Below, in pieces: positions 1 to 7,808 of a DNA stretch of 64,000 nucleotides (position 1 is the stretch's first letter; every line of letters starts with the position of its first letter). The translations under genes were made by a program, and so were the position numbers. Under the pieces are notes generated by a model. That model saw only the letters and a program-made list of their open reading frames with translations, was not told the origin of the DNA and ran no database searches. Source of the DNA: Listeria monocytogenes. Its GTDB lineage: Bacteria > Bacillota > Bacilli > Lactobacillales > Listeriaceae. Location: positions 450,001-514,000 of the forward strand of contig NZ_CP168900.1 of the NCBI RefSeq assembly GCF_041765605.1. Direction: 5' to 3'.

Positions 1-591
1 GGGAAGTTTTCTTTTGTTCCAGCGCTTATTGGTTTTTTGCTTGGGGGAATATTTTTACGTGTAATTGATCGTATTATTCCGCATTTGCATTTTGGTTTCC
101 CAGAGCAAGCAAAGGAAGGTCCAAAAACGTCCCTTCGAAAAAGTATCTTACTCGTTCTTTCTATTACTATCCATAATATTCCAGAAGGCGCTGCTGTCGG
201 GGTAGCTTTTGGCGCAGTGATAACTGGAGATACAGAGACGCTTATTACAGCAATCGTTTTAGCGCTTGGTATTGGGATTCAAAACTTTCCAGAGGGAGCA
301 GCAGTATCCATTCCACTGCGAGGAGAAGGGTTATCAAGAGGGAAGAGTTTCTGGTATGGTCAACTTTCGGCGGTAGTTGAACCGATTTTTGCTGTCATTG
401 GAGCAGTGTTAGTTGTGTTTGTAACGCCTATTTTACCGTTTGCGCTTGCTTTTGCAGCGGGAGCAATGATTTTCGTTATTGTAGAGGAGTTAATTCCGGA
501 ATCTCAAGTAGAAGGTTCGGCCGATTTAGCGACTGCCGCAACAATGGCAGGATTTGCTGTAATGATGGTTTTAGATGTTGCTTTAGGGTGA
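1..591 (+). CDS. ZIP-family divalent metal (zinc) transporter, C-terminal part
   Basis: The reading frame is open from base 1, so the gene begins before the window and only about 196 codons are seen. It is a hydrophobic membrane protein with the two ZIP signature helices: HNIPEG (near base 172) and QNFPEG (near base 283), whose His/Asn/Pro/Glu residues form the metal path in ZIP/GufA transporters. The family imports Zn2+ or related divalent cations across the cytoplasmic membrane. A hairpin terminator lies about 120 bp downstream, ahead of pgdA, so the two genes are probably separate units. The family call is secure; the metal specificity is not. Confidence 0.9.
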   Translation, partial: GKFSFVPALIGFLLGGIFLRVIDRIIPHLHFGFPEQAKEGPKTSLRKSILLVLSITIHNIPEGAAVGVAFGAVITGDTETLITAIVLALGIGIQNFPEGAAVSIPLRGEGLSRGKSFWYGQLSAVVEPIFAVIGAVLVVFVTPILPFALAFAAGAMIFVIVEELIPESQVEGSADLATAATMAGFAVMMVLDVALG

Positions 592-714
592 AATAATATA
601 CTGTATAAAAAACGACATTAAATATTTGCGGAATGCGTTTTTTTACGGTAAAATTAATAGTGAAATACTTCACAATATGTTAGTTTTCAGGGGTAATCCT
701 GTAACTATAAATTG

Positions 715-752
715 GACACGGTAAAAGCTCCCACTTTATCCGTGTCTTTTTT
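715..752 (+). terminator. Intrinsic terminator after the ZIP transporter gene
   Basis: A GACACGG/CCGTGTC stem extended by TAAA/TTTA with one bulged T is followed by six T residues. It separates the ZIP gene from pgdA. Confidence 0.75.
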
Positions 753-883
753 GTAACATTTGTTACGAGTTTGTTGGTTCTTTTTTCCTATTTTAGTACA
801 AATGGTAGAATCTTGCTTTTTTTCATGTATAATTGTTGTATACGAAAAACTGGGGAAGGTTTTTCAAAGGTGAGGTGCATAAT

Positions 884-2284
884 GTGAAAATTAGGTGGAT
901 TAGAATTTCACTAGTTACGATTCTCATTATTGCCGTGGTTTTTGTTGGTGTAATAGGATTCCAAAAATACCAATTTTCAAAGTCGCGCAACAAAGTAATA
1001 ATGCAGATGGATAGACTAATGAAAGACCAAGATGGAGATAATTTTCGCCGCTTGGATAAGAAAGAGGATGGAGTAGAAATTATTTCTTATATTCCTAAAA
1101 CAGCTACGAAGGAAGACAACGAAATTATCCAGAAAGAGATTGAAAAGGCCAAAGCCGAAGAAGTGAAGAAGCTTAATAGAGACAAAGATAAGCAAGGGAT
1201 TATTTTTTACACTTATCAAAAAGAAAAAATGGCCGAACAGGTAGTATCTTACAAAGCAGTTCAATCTGAGTACGTAAAAGAAGGTAAAACTAAATTCGTA
1301 CTTAAAGATAAAAAAGATATTTGCCAAAACATTGTTACTGATGCAGAAACAGGGGCTTTATTAACACTTGGGGAAGTATTAATAAAGAACGATGAAACAA
1401 AGCTGAACTTAAAATCAGCTGTAGAGCAAGAACTAATTAAAACTGGAGATTATGCTGTAAAAGATGTTGGGAATCTTGGCAACATTAAGAGTTTAGTGAA
1501 ATGGGATCAAACAGATTTCGAACTTACTAACTCTGAATTAATCGTACCAGTAGAAATACCTGGAAGCTCTGAACCTAAAAAAGTAAAAGTACAACTTGCT
1601 AATATTGCTAGCTCTGTGAATAAACGTTACTTACCAAGCAGCGTAAAAGTTCCAGAAGTACCAAAAGCAAAAACCAACAAGCGTATTGCACTTACTTTTG
1701 ATGATGGACCAAGTGCTTCCGTAACACCAGGAGTACTTGATACGTTGAAACGCTATGATGTAAAAGCGACATTCTTCGTACTCGGCTCTAGTGTTGTTCA
1801 AAATCCTGGTTTAGTAAAACGTGAATTAGATGAAGGACACCAAGTTGGTAGTCACTCATGGGATCATCCACAATTAACTAAACTATCTAAGCAAGAAGTT
1901 TACAACCAGATTCTACAAACACAAAAAGTTGTATTTGATCAAACGGGTTATTTCCCAACTACAATGCGTCCTCCTTATGGGGCAGTAAACAAAGAGGTTG
2001 CTGAAGAAATTGGACTTCCAATTATTCAGTGGTCTGTTGATACAGAAGATTGGAGAAATAAAAATGCTGGGGTAGTAACGCAAAAAGTCCTTGCAGGTGC
2101 AACGGATGGCGCGATAGTATTGATGCATGATATCCACAAAACAACTGCTGCAAGCTTAGACGAAACGTTGAAACAACTGAAAAGTCAAGGATACGAGTTT
2201 GTGACTATTGACGAACTTTATGGCGAGAAATTGCAAATTGGGAAGCAATATTTCGACAAAACAGAGTCAAGAATGGTGAAATAA
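884..2284 (+). CDS. pgdA: Peptidoglycan N-acetylglucosamine deacetylase PgdA
   Basis: Removes acetyl groups from peptidoglycan GlcNAc, which gives lysozyme resistance in Listeria. The 466-aa product has a short cytoplasmic start and one TM anchor (about residues 6-27), an extracellular stalk, then a C-terminal NodB polysaccharide deacetylase domain. The NodB motifs are visible: TFDDGPS (D273/D274), SHSWDHP (metal ligands H324 and H328), RPPYGA and LMHDIH. The GTG at 884 is chosen because AAAGGTGAGG lies just upstream and the product then has the known 466-aa length; the longer TTG frame from 833 has no ribosome site. A TATAAT at 828-833 may be the -10. A strong terminator follows, so the gene is probably monocistronic. 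Confidence 0.95.
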   Translation: MKIRWIRISLVTILIIAVVFVGVIGFQKYQFSKSRNKVIMQMDRLMKDQDGDNFRRLDKKEDGVEIISYIPKTATKEDNEIIQKEIEKAKAEEVKKLNRDKDKQGIIFYTYQKEKMAEQVVSYKAVQSEYVKEGKTKFVLKDKKDICQNIVTDAETGALLTLGEVLIKNDETKLNLKSAVEQELIKTGDYAVKDVGNLGNIKSLVKWDQTDFELTNSELIVPVEIPGSSEPKKVKVQLANIASSVNKRYLPSSVKVPEVPKAKTNKRIALTFDDGPSASVTPGVLDTLKRYDVKATFFVLGSSVVQNPGLVKRELDEGHQVGSHSWDHPQLTKLSKQEVYNQILQTQKVVFDQTGYFPTTMRPPYGAVNKEVAEEIGLPIIQWSVDTEDWRNKNAGVVTQKVLAGATDGAIVLMHDIHKTTAASLDETLKQLKSQGYEFVTIDELYGEKLQIGKQYFDKTESRMVK

Positions 2285-2290
2285 AAATCA

Positions 2291-2328
2291 GTAGCTAAAA
2301 TGAGCTAATCATTTTAGCTACTTTTTTG
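2291..2328 (+). terminator. Intrinsic terminator of pgdA
   Basis: A 13-bp stem, GTAGCTAAAATGA with TCATTTTAGCTAC around a 5-nt loop, runs into six T residues immediately after pgdA. Confidence 0.9.
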
Positions 2329-2410
2329 TTGTACATGTAAAGTTTCCTTTACGTTTAGCCGAGTTTATTCTATACTACATATAAATACGTCTTTATTTGG
2401 TGGTGGTTAA

Positions 2411-2614
2411 GTGAAAGTTAGTAACAAGGTGAAACAGTTGCGGGAAGAAAGAAAAATCGGCCAAAATGAATTAGCTCTAGCATTAGAAGTATCAAGGCAA
2501 ACGATTCATGCCATTGAAAAAGGTAAGTATAACCCTAGTTTAGAACTGAGTTTGAAAATGGCGCGCTACTTTCACCTAACAATAGAAGAGATTTTTCAAC
2601 TGGAGGAGAATTAG
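2411..2614 (+). CDS. Small Xre-type HTH transcriptional regulator
   Basis: A 67-aa protein that is almost entirely one Cro/CI-type helix-turn-helix (VKQLREERKIGQNELA, then VSRQTIHAIEKGKYNPS). It is of the YozG/YgzD size class of stand-alone HTH proteins. It starts at GTG 2411 and is followed by the membrane-protein gene after 1 nt, so the two are co-transcribed. Such HTH/short-membrane-protein pairs are common in Firmicutes, and the HTH protein usually controls its own operon. The target is unknown. Confidence 0.85.
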   Translation: MKVSNKVKQLREERKIGQNELALALEVSRQTIHAIEKGKYNPSLELSLKMARYFHLTIEEIFQLEEN

Positions 2615-2615
2615 T

Positions 2616-3026
2616 ATGAAACGATACATTATTAATCGAGGTATTACGGTAGTTGCAACAATTATATATATGTTTCCACTTCTAGGAATTATTAAAGGGG
2701 AAGAAATATTTGGGGATATCGTTACGCCAATTGTTATGATTATTGCGGCTTTAATTGGGACACTAACTTCTATGTTCTTATTTGAAAATAAATCAAAGCG
2801 AGAATATGAGAAAGATAAACTAGAAAAAGATGAAAGATATGTCAACAATCGCAAAACGTTTTCTTATTATGCGCTTATCGTTTTAGCTTTGACGATACCA
2901 ATTGTGTTGATTGTTCTTAATTTATATGGGATTGAACAAATCTCCATTTCGAGTTTGACAATCATTTTTCTTATCTGCTGTTTTGCATATATGATTGCGC
3001 TGGAAATTATCCGAAAAAAAGTATGA
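2616..3026 (+). CDS. Four-TM membrane protein paired with HTH regulator
   Basis: A 136-aa protein with two TM segments (about residues 10-28 and 38-56), a charged central stretch (FENKSKREYEKDKLEKDERY) and two more TM segments near the C-terminus. This layout matches the DUF2178/DUF3796-like partners of small Xre regulators. A GGAGGA ribosome site sits inside the 3' end of the HTH gene and the start follows its stop by 1 nt, so translation is probably coupled. The function is unknown; a membrane sensor or anti-regulator is a guess from context only. Confidence 0.75.
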   Translation: MKRYIINRGITVVATIIYMFPLLGIIKGEEIFGDIVTPIVMIIAALIGTLTSMFLFENKSKREYEKDKLEKDERYVNNRKTFSYYALIVLALTIPIVLIVLNLYGIEQISISSLTIIFLICCFAYMIALEIIRKKV

Positions 3027-3078
3027 TTTTAAGCAAAATAAAAAACATCCAACTCGTTCGTTGCATGTTACCTAGCAT

Positions 3079-3378
3079 TTACCAAATTTTGGTGACAATG
3101 CCATAAATACTATTACGTGTAATCCAACCATTCACGTGTTTGTGATTATTAGAAATTTGATATTGCTTACCGCGGATTTTACTGATTTTATGTGTAAAAA
3201 AACTACCGCGAACTTTGCAAAATACGATATCGTTGACTTTGAGTTCTCTCGTGCCAATCGGTTCTAAACGAACAGGTTGCATCGATTTAATCAAAGGTAA
3301 CATCGAATTTCCGCCTTCTTTATAACGCTCAATGGTTTCGCCACGTCTGAGTATTTCTACTGCATCCAGGCTTCTCAT
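3079..3378 (-). CDS. Soluble S24/S26 (signal peptidase-like) domain protein
   Basis: A 99-aa protein resembling the core of S26 peptidases. GGNSMLP near residue 22 matches the GxSMxP box with the nucleophile Ser. THKI near residue 62 sits where ER/SipW-type enzymes have the His of a Ser-His pair. The C-terminal NNHKHVNGW...YGIV resembles the closing GDNN...IG.V box. No transmembrane segment is visible, unlike true signal peptidases, so it is probably cytosolic and its substrate is unknown. It lies alone, convergent with the HTH operon and divergent from the HAD gene. Confidence 0.65.
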   Translation of the reverse strand: MRSLDAVEILRRGETIERYKEGGNSMLPLIKSMQPVRLEPIGTRELKVNDIVFCKVRGSFFTHKISKIRGKQYQISNNHKHVNGWITRNSIYGIVTKIW

Positions 3379-3480
3379 AAGTATGCTCCTTTCTAGTTGT
3401 TAATGCCACAATAACAAAATAAGAGAATGAAGTCAAATTTTGCTATAATAAAAATAATTATATTAGGGGAGGTTAGTTTG

Positions 3481-4293
3481 ATGATTAGAGCGATTTCTGT
3501 AGATATGGATGGGACTTTTTTAGATGGAAATGGTGAATATGATCGTGCTAGATTTGAGCGGATTTATGAAGAATTAGTGAAGCGTGACGTTAAATTTATA
3601 GTTGCGAGCGGGAATCAATATTATCAGCTTAAATCATTTTTTCCTGGGAAGGATGAGGAGCTTTTTTATGTCGCTGAAAATGGTGCGGTTATTTTTCATC
3701 AAGGAGAACTTCGGAGTGTGAATCGTTTTGATGAAAGATTAGTGCAAAAGATTTTGCGGACGTTGATTCAAGAGTATCAGGATTTGCAAGTGATTCTTTG
3801 TGGGGTGAAGAGTGCGTATTTATTAAAAGCGGCGGATCCGGATTTTAAAGCATTTGCGAAAAAGTATTATTTTGAGTTGCAAGAGGTGGATTCGTTCAAT
3901 GTGCTTCCGGATGATACTTTTATCAAATTTGCGCTTGATGTGGAAGTGGCTAAGACTGGGCAAATTGTCGAGGATTTGAACCAAACGTTTGCTGGCGAAA
4001 TTCGCGCTGTGTCGAGTGGGCATGGGAGCATTGATATTATTATTCCGGGTGTGACGAAAGGGAACGCGATTCAGCAACTATTGAATGAATGGCAAGTGGC
4101 GCCAGATGATTTACTCGCTTTTGGTGATGCGAATAATGATATCGAAATGTTGCGATTAACTCCAAATAGTTACGCCATGCATGAAAGCAGTCCGGAAGTT
4201 CTTGCTACTGCGAAACATGTGGCTCCTTCTAATAAGGAAGCGGGCGTATTACAAGTTATTGAAGAGTATATGAAAAAAAGCCAAAGACCATGA
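3481..4293 (+). CDS. HAD-superfamily (Cof-type) sugar-phosphate phosphatase
   Basis: A 270-aa Cof/YidA-like hydrolase. Motif I is DMDGTF (nucleophile and acid Asp near residues 8 and 10), and motif IV is GDANNDIEM near residue 217; the type IIB cap lies between. The family dephosphorylates sugar phosphates, flavin precursors and similar substrates in the cytosol. The ATG at 3481 is chosen over a frame opening at 3427 because GGGGAGG lies 8-14 nt upstream and the family starts with this motif. The stop codon lies inside the loop of its own terminator hairpin. Confidence 0.88.
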   Translation: MIRAISVDMDGTFLDGNGEYDRARFERIYEELVKRDVKFIVASGNQYYQLKSFFPGKDEELFYVAENGAVIFHQGELRSVNRFDERLVQKILRTLIQEYQDLQVILCGVKSAYLLKAADPDFKAFAKKYYFELQEVDSFNVLPDDTFIKFALDVEVAKTGQIVEDLNQTFAGEIRAVSSGHGSIDIIIPGVTKGNAIQQLLNEWQVAPDDLLAFGDANNDIEMLRLTPNSYAMHESSPEVLATAKHVAPSNKEAGVLQVIEEYMKKSQRP

Positions 4294-4312
4294 GGAGGTC
4301 TTTGGTTTTTTG
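4281..4312 (+). terminator. Intrinsic terminator overlapping the HAD gene stop
   Basis: CCAAAGACC pairs with GGTCTTTGG around a 7-nt loop that contains the TGA stop codon (4291-4293), followed by six T residues. The stem's 5' arm is coding sequence. Confidence 0.85.
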
Positions 4313-4376
4313 AAGGTTAAACCGTGCATGTGTATCTATGCATAGAGTTTTTACACCAGTATACACTAAATTAATT

Positions 4377-5621
4377 TTATATTGTGGGTTCTACAATATC
4401 TTTTCGCCGGTAAACATTTAGGATAAGACCGAGTAGTGCAGCGTAAACTAGTAACATGCTTCCCCCATAACTGATAAACGGCAGGGGTACTACCATGATT
4501 GGAACTATTCCAAGCCCCATAAGAATATTCCAAAAAGCTGGAACAGTAAATAATACAGCCCCTCCGATTGTTAATAATCTGCCGAATAAATCTTTTGTTT
4601 TAAAAGCGTTTAATGAAATCCGCAATATAAATACAAGCAGTAATAGACAAAGGAAAATTCCGAATACCCAGCCAAAAGAGTAGACAAGGAATGGAAAGAC
4701 AAAATCTGTATGTGCTTCAGGGATTGTCAGATTGTTGTGAAGTCCCTTGCCGAACCAACCAGCCTGCGAAAGGATAGCTTTCACAGATATGAGATTATCC
4801 GAGAGATAGCTACTAGAGAATTTAAGAATCATCGTACTAATGAAAATAATACCTACAAGCAAATTACCAAGCGCTACTTTAATGGCAAATTGGTTACGAC
4901 GATAATAAAAAATAGACATCACTAATACACATAAAAAGTATATAATACTAAATACAAATTGGCTGAGCATAATGTAGAAAATAACTGGGAGCCAAAATAG
5001 GATTAGTAGACCTACTAGTTTTTTCCAACCTTTAAAGTCAGTAACTTTGGTGAAATTACCAGCCCACGCTATCAAGAATAAATATAAGGATATAGCTGGA
5101 CCATTAATCATAATACCCCCGAAAGAAAGCCATATTCCTCCGCCAATAAGCCTAGTACCGACAAAAAAAGATATGAAAAATAGGATTAAGGCAGCCGCGT
5201 AAAAATACATCCATAAATTTTTTAGTTTTCTATAATCAAAGAAAAGAAATCCAATCAGAGCAAGAATCGCAAGGGCGAGCCAGACGATTTGTTTTTTTAT
5301 AAAGAAAGAATTAGGTGATACTACATCACTCATCAGTGGAAGAAAACCAATACCGGCAAGTAGGATAAATAACGCAATAAGGAGCCAATCCATTCTTGGT
5401 TTATGAAGCTGATTCATGTTTTTGCCAACAGCCGAGGGATCTCCCATTTCCTGCATTGCCTTTTTATCCGCATCTTCTAAGGATAATCCTCTCTTTTGAA
5501 AGGAGTCACTTAGCTCTTCTAGGTGATTATTAAGCTCTTTTTTAATCATACTGTGGGCTTGTTTGGATTTTACTTTAGCTATTACTTTACCTAAATATTC
5601 CTCAAATATAGCAGAACTCAT
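4377..5621 (-). CDS. HAAS-domain/FtsW-RodA-like membrane protein of the sigC operon
   Basis: A 414-aa protein. Residues 1-75 form a soluble HAAS-type (DUF1700-like) domain with LEDADKKAMQEMGDP. About ten TM segments of the FtsW/RodA/SpoVE (SEDS) family follow, including the conserved PLPFISYGGS stretch near the C-terminus. SEDS proteins polymerise peptidoglycan glycan strands with a class B PBP. Its start overlaps the lstR stop by ATGA, so it is translationally coupled in the sigC-lstR operon. The N-terminal domain is typical of membrane proteins paired with PadR regulators and suggests post-translational control. Confidence 0.9.
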   Translation of the reverse strand: MSSAIFEEYLGKVIAKVKSKQAHSMIKKELNNHLEELSDSFQKRGLSLEDADKKAMQEMGDPSAVGKNMNQLHKPRMDWLLIALFILLAGIGFLPLMSDVVSPNSFFIKKQIVWLALAILALIGFLFFDYRKLKNLWMYFYAAALILFFISFFVGTRLIGGGIWLSFGGIMINGPAISLYLFLIAWAGNFTKVTDFKGWKKLVGLLILFWLPVIFYIMLSQFVFSIIYFLCVLVMSIFYYRRNQFAIKVALGNLLVGIIFISTMILKFSSSYLSDNLISVKAILSQAGWFGKGLHNNLTIPEAHTDFVFPFLVYSFGWVFGIFLCLLLLVFILRISLNAFKTKDLFGRLLTIGGAVLFTVPAFWNILMGLGIVPIMVVPLPFISYGGSMLLVYAALLGLILNVYRRKDIVEPTI

Positions 5622-6049
5622 AAAGAAGCCTCCTCTATTAAATTTTTCAGTGATCCGTGTTGCTTAGAGCCTCTTCGTTCAAAAGTTGCTACAAATTTTT
5701 TCCCTTTTGCAGTTAGGGAATAATATTTCTTATCTTCTATCCATTTTGATGAGAGGATTTTCTTGTTTTCAAGTAGATGTAACAGGATATAAAGCTGACC
5801 TTCATTGTTTTTGAAGCTAAGTTCATTTTTTTGAAATAGTTGGGTGGAAATTTCATAGCCATGCTTTGCTTCATCGTGCAGTGAATCTAAAATGTTTCTA
5901 AGCGTTTCTTCTTTCCAGTATTGAAGTTCTAAGTGTGATTGCTTCTTCCGGATTGTTTCTTTTACTGCATTTTTTCGCTCCTCGGAAAAAGAAAAACCCT
6001 CAAAATCTTTTTTTATAGAATCCTTTAAATTAGAGAATGGATCGTCCAT
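5618..6049 (-). CDS. lstR: PadR-family regulator LstR
   Basis: A 143-aa protein with a C-terminal winged-helix PadR domain (about residues 45-125; KHGYEISTQLFQ, and the wing KKYYSLTAKGKKF) and an N-terminal charged helix. It is the middle gene of sigC-lstR-rodA-like. AAGGAGG lies in the 3' end of sigC, 2 nt after which its own ATG region begins, and its stop overlaps the next ATG. In the published locus LstR is linked to repression of sigC and to heat response; that role is from the literature, not from this sequence. Confidence 0.9.
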   Translation of the reverse strand: MDDPFSNLKDSIKKDFEGFSFSEERKNAVKETIRKKQSHLELQYWKEETLRNILDSLHDEAKHGYEISTQLFQKNELSFKNNEGQLYILLHLLENKKILSSKWIEDKKYYSLTAKGKKFVATFERRGSKQHGSLKNLIEEASL

Positions 6050-6051
6050 GA

Positions 6052-6600
6052 TTAAACCTCCTTTTTCATCTTGGTTTTTAATAATTCTCTGGCGTGTTTT
6101 AACCTGGTTTTCAATGTATTGCTGTTTACACCAGTAATTTTGCTGATATTCGCTAAAGAGAGTTCTTCGTAGTAATGTAAGAAAACAACTTCCCTGTACT
6201 TTACGGGCAAATCCATAACAGCGCTCATTAAGCTGTTTGCTACATCTTTTGCGATAATTTCTTCTTCAACGTGTTTTGTCTTGGATGGGAGATAATCCCA
6301 AATTTTTTCGCTGAAATTTAGTTTGCGGTAATGCCAACTACCCAAGTAATCTTTGCAGTGATTAATAGCAATTCGATATAGCCACGTTTTTATGGATGAC
6401 TTATTATTAAACTGATCTAGCTTTTCGTAGCATTTAATAAATATCTCTTGCGTTAAATCTTCCGCTGTCGTTCGATTCTTTACATAAGAAAAAACTAGAT
6501 GTAGTACATCATCGCTGTAGTTATCCATTAATTGGCTGATTATTTGTTCGGTATTTTCTATGCTATTAATATGAATTCCTATTTCTTCAAGTTCAGTCAT
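6052..6600 (-). CDS. sigC: ECF-type RNA polymerase sigma factor SigC
   Basis: A 182-aa protein with the two-domain ECF architecture. Region 2 spans about residues 28-95 (TTAEDLTQEIFIKCYEKL, then IKTWLYRIAINHCKDY). Region 4 spans about residues 120-175 (LPVKYREVVFLHYYEEL, then the HTH around SKITGVNSNTLKTRLKHA). It directs RNA polymerase to a small regulon that includes its own operon. A putative ECF promoter (AAAC-17 bp-CGTC) lies about 30 bp upstream of the ATG, consistent with autoregulation. No classical anti-sigma gene is present; the downstream HAAS/SEDS membrane protein or LstR may fill that role (inference). Confidence 0.92.
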   Translation of the reverse strand: MTELEEIGIHINSIENTEQIISQLMDNYSDDVLHLVFSYVKNRTTAEDLTQEIFIKCYEKLDQFNNKSSIKTWLYRIAINHCKDYLGSWHYRKLNFSEKIWDYLPSKTKHVEEEIIAKDVANSLMSAVMDLPVKYREVVFLHYYEELSLANISKITGVNSNTLKTRLKHARELLKTKMKKEV

Positions 6601-6628
6601 TTAAGTTTCACCTTCTTCTGCAATATTA

Positions 6629-6655
6629 GACGAAGCAAGTATCATTTGGGTTTGG
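6629..6655 (-). promoter_or_regulatory. Putative ECF (SigC) promoter of sigC-lstR operon
   Basis: On the minus strand CCAAAC (AAAC at 6650-6653) and CGTC (6629-6632) are separated by 17 bp, the layout of ECF sigma promoters. Predicted transcription would begin about 20 nt before the sigC ATG, leaving room for the AGAAGAAGG ribosome site. Confidence 0.5.
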
Positions 6656-6741
6656 AAAAATTTTATTTATATCACATTATCTATCTCAAAATAACGATAG
6701 TCATCTTATAAAGTATTAACTATCTGTTGAAAATACGCAAT

Positions 6742-6783
6742 AAAAAAAAGACTGTAGACAAAATGATTGCTCTACAGTCTTTG
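6742..6783 (-). terminator. Intrinsic terminator of the sugar transporter gene
   Basis: AAAGACTGTAGA pairs with TCTACAGTCTTT (12 bp) and is followed on the minus strand by a run of eight T residues. Confidence 0.9.
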
Positions 6784-6790
6784 GTCTGTT

Positions 6791-7648
6791 CTATTTTAAT
6801 AAACTAAGGAATACGACACCCACCATGATTAACAGTATACCAGAAAGAATAAAAGTCCATTCCAGCGGGCTTTTTTTCTGTTTAAAAATGAGGATGCCAC
6901 CGATTGTTGCGACGATAACGCAAGCTTGTGATATCGAGAAGCTCGTTGCGACACCGAGTACAGCAGTCGCTAAGAACATGCCTAAATTGGCGATTGACCA
7001 CGATAATCCGGTCATTAAGTTGAATGTAACATTTTTTCGGGAAATAGCAGTCTTTTTCGCTAAGTTAATACCAATGGCGCATGTCAGCATACCGATGGCT
7101 TGTGGTAAAATGATAGAAAAGCCAGTGACATCAAAAAGCTGGTTTGTCACTACGTAAAGCGTTAAAAAGAAAGAAGATAGAATAACGATACCGTAGACAT
7201 GAAATGAAACCGACTCCGTGATATGATTCCCGCGTTTTTGAAACCCGGTCATTACCACCCCAATCAAGATTAAAATTACTGCAACAACTCCGATGATGAC
7301 AGCCGTAACCGTTTGCCATTCCCGAAACACGAGAACAGCAAAAAGCGTTGCGCCAACTAGCTGAGTTCCGTTTGAAATCGGCATTGCCTTCGCTACACTA
7401 GAAGCCGCAATCCCTTTAAACTGCAGTAATTGACCAAAACTCCAAAAAATACCCGAAACAAAACTCACAATAAAAGAAAGAACCGTTATTTCTGGTGATA
7501 AAATCCAGAACAAAATGAAAGCAAATAATAGCGCGCTAATCGAAGTCCCCAGTAGTTGTTCCTCGGGGGTGCTTTTTCGTAAGTTCGCAATTATCGGCAT
7601 AAATCCCCACCCAAGAACAGGGAGTAACGCAATAAGATAAATAGACAT
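6791..7648 (-). CDS. GRP/RbsU-family sugar uptake transporter
   Basis: A 285-aa protein with ten hydrophobic segments and the DMT-type fold of the glucose/ribose porter family (GlcU, RbsU). The GWGFMPIIANLR start in TM1 is typical of the family. It would carry glucose, ribose or a similar monosaccharide by proton symport. AAAGGAAG precedes the ATG at 7648. It is transcribed divergently from the PRD regulator/PTS operon and ends in its own terminator, so it is monocistronic. The exact sugar cannot be read from the sequence. Confidence 0.85.
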   Translation of the reverse strand: MSIYLIALLPVLGWGFMPIIANLRKSTPEEQLLGTSISALLFAFILFWILSPEITVLSFIVSFVSGIFWSFGQLLQFKGIAASSVAKAMPISNGTQLVGATLFAVLVFREWQTVTAVIIGVVAVILILIGVVMTGFQKRGNHITESVSFHVYGIVILSSFFLTLYVVTNQLFDVTGFSIILPQAIGMLTCAIGINLAKKTAISRKNVTFNLMTGLSWSIANLGMFLATAVLGVATSFSISQACVIVATIGGILIFKQKKSPLEWTFILSGILLIMVGVVFLSLLK

Positions 7649-7719
7649 AAATAAGCTTCCTTTCTAGGTTAGTGGTGCTATTTAAATCTACCATTCTCCA
7701 AAATGAACAGCAATATCCC

Positions 7720-7748
7720 AAAATTACGGTATTCAATGCGGTAATTTT
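7720..7748. promoter_or_regulatory. Inverted repeat in the divergent transporter/PTS promoter region
   Basis: AAAATTAC and GTAATTTT form an 8-bp inverted repeat separated by 13 bp, located between two divergent sugar genes. It may be an operator for the PRD regulator downstream; this is inferred from position only. Confidence 0.3.
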
Positions 7749-7808
7749 CGTAGTTTTCTGGGGATGAGTCTTTGTAATAGAATAAGCGTAGGGAAAGGAA
7801 AATTAAAA

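Noticed and set aside
833..883. N-terminal extension of pgdA from TTG 833
   Set aside because: The extension lacks a ribosome site and overlaps the likely -10 element at 828-833.
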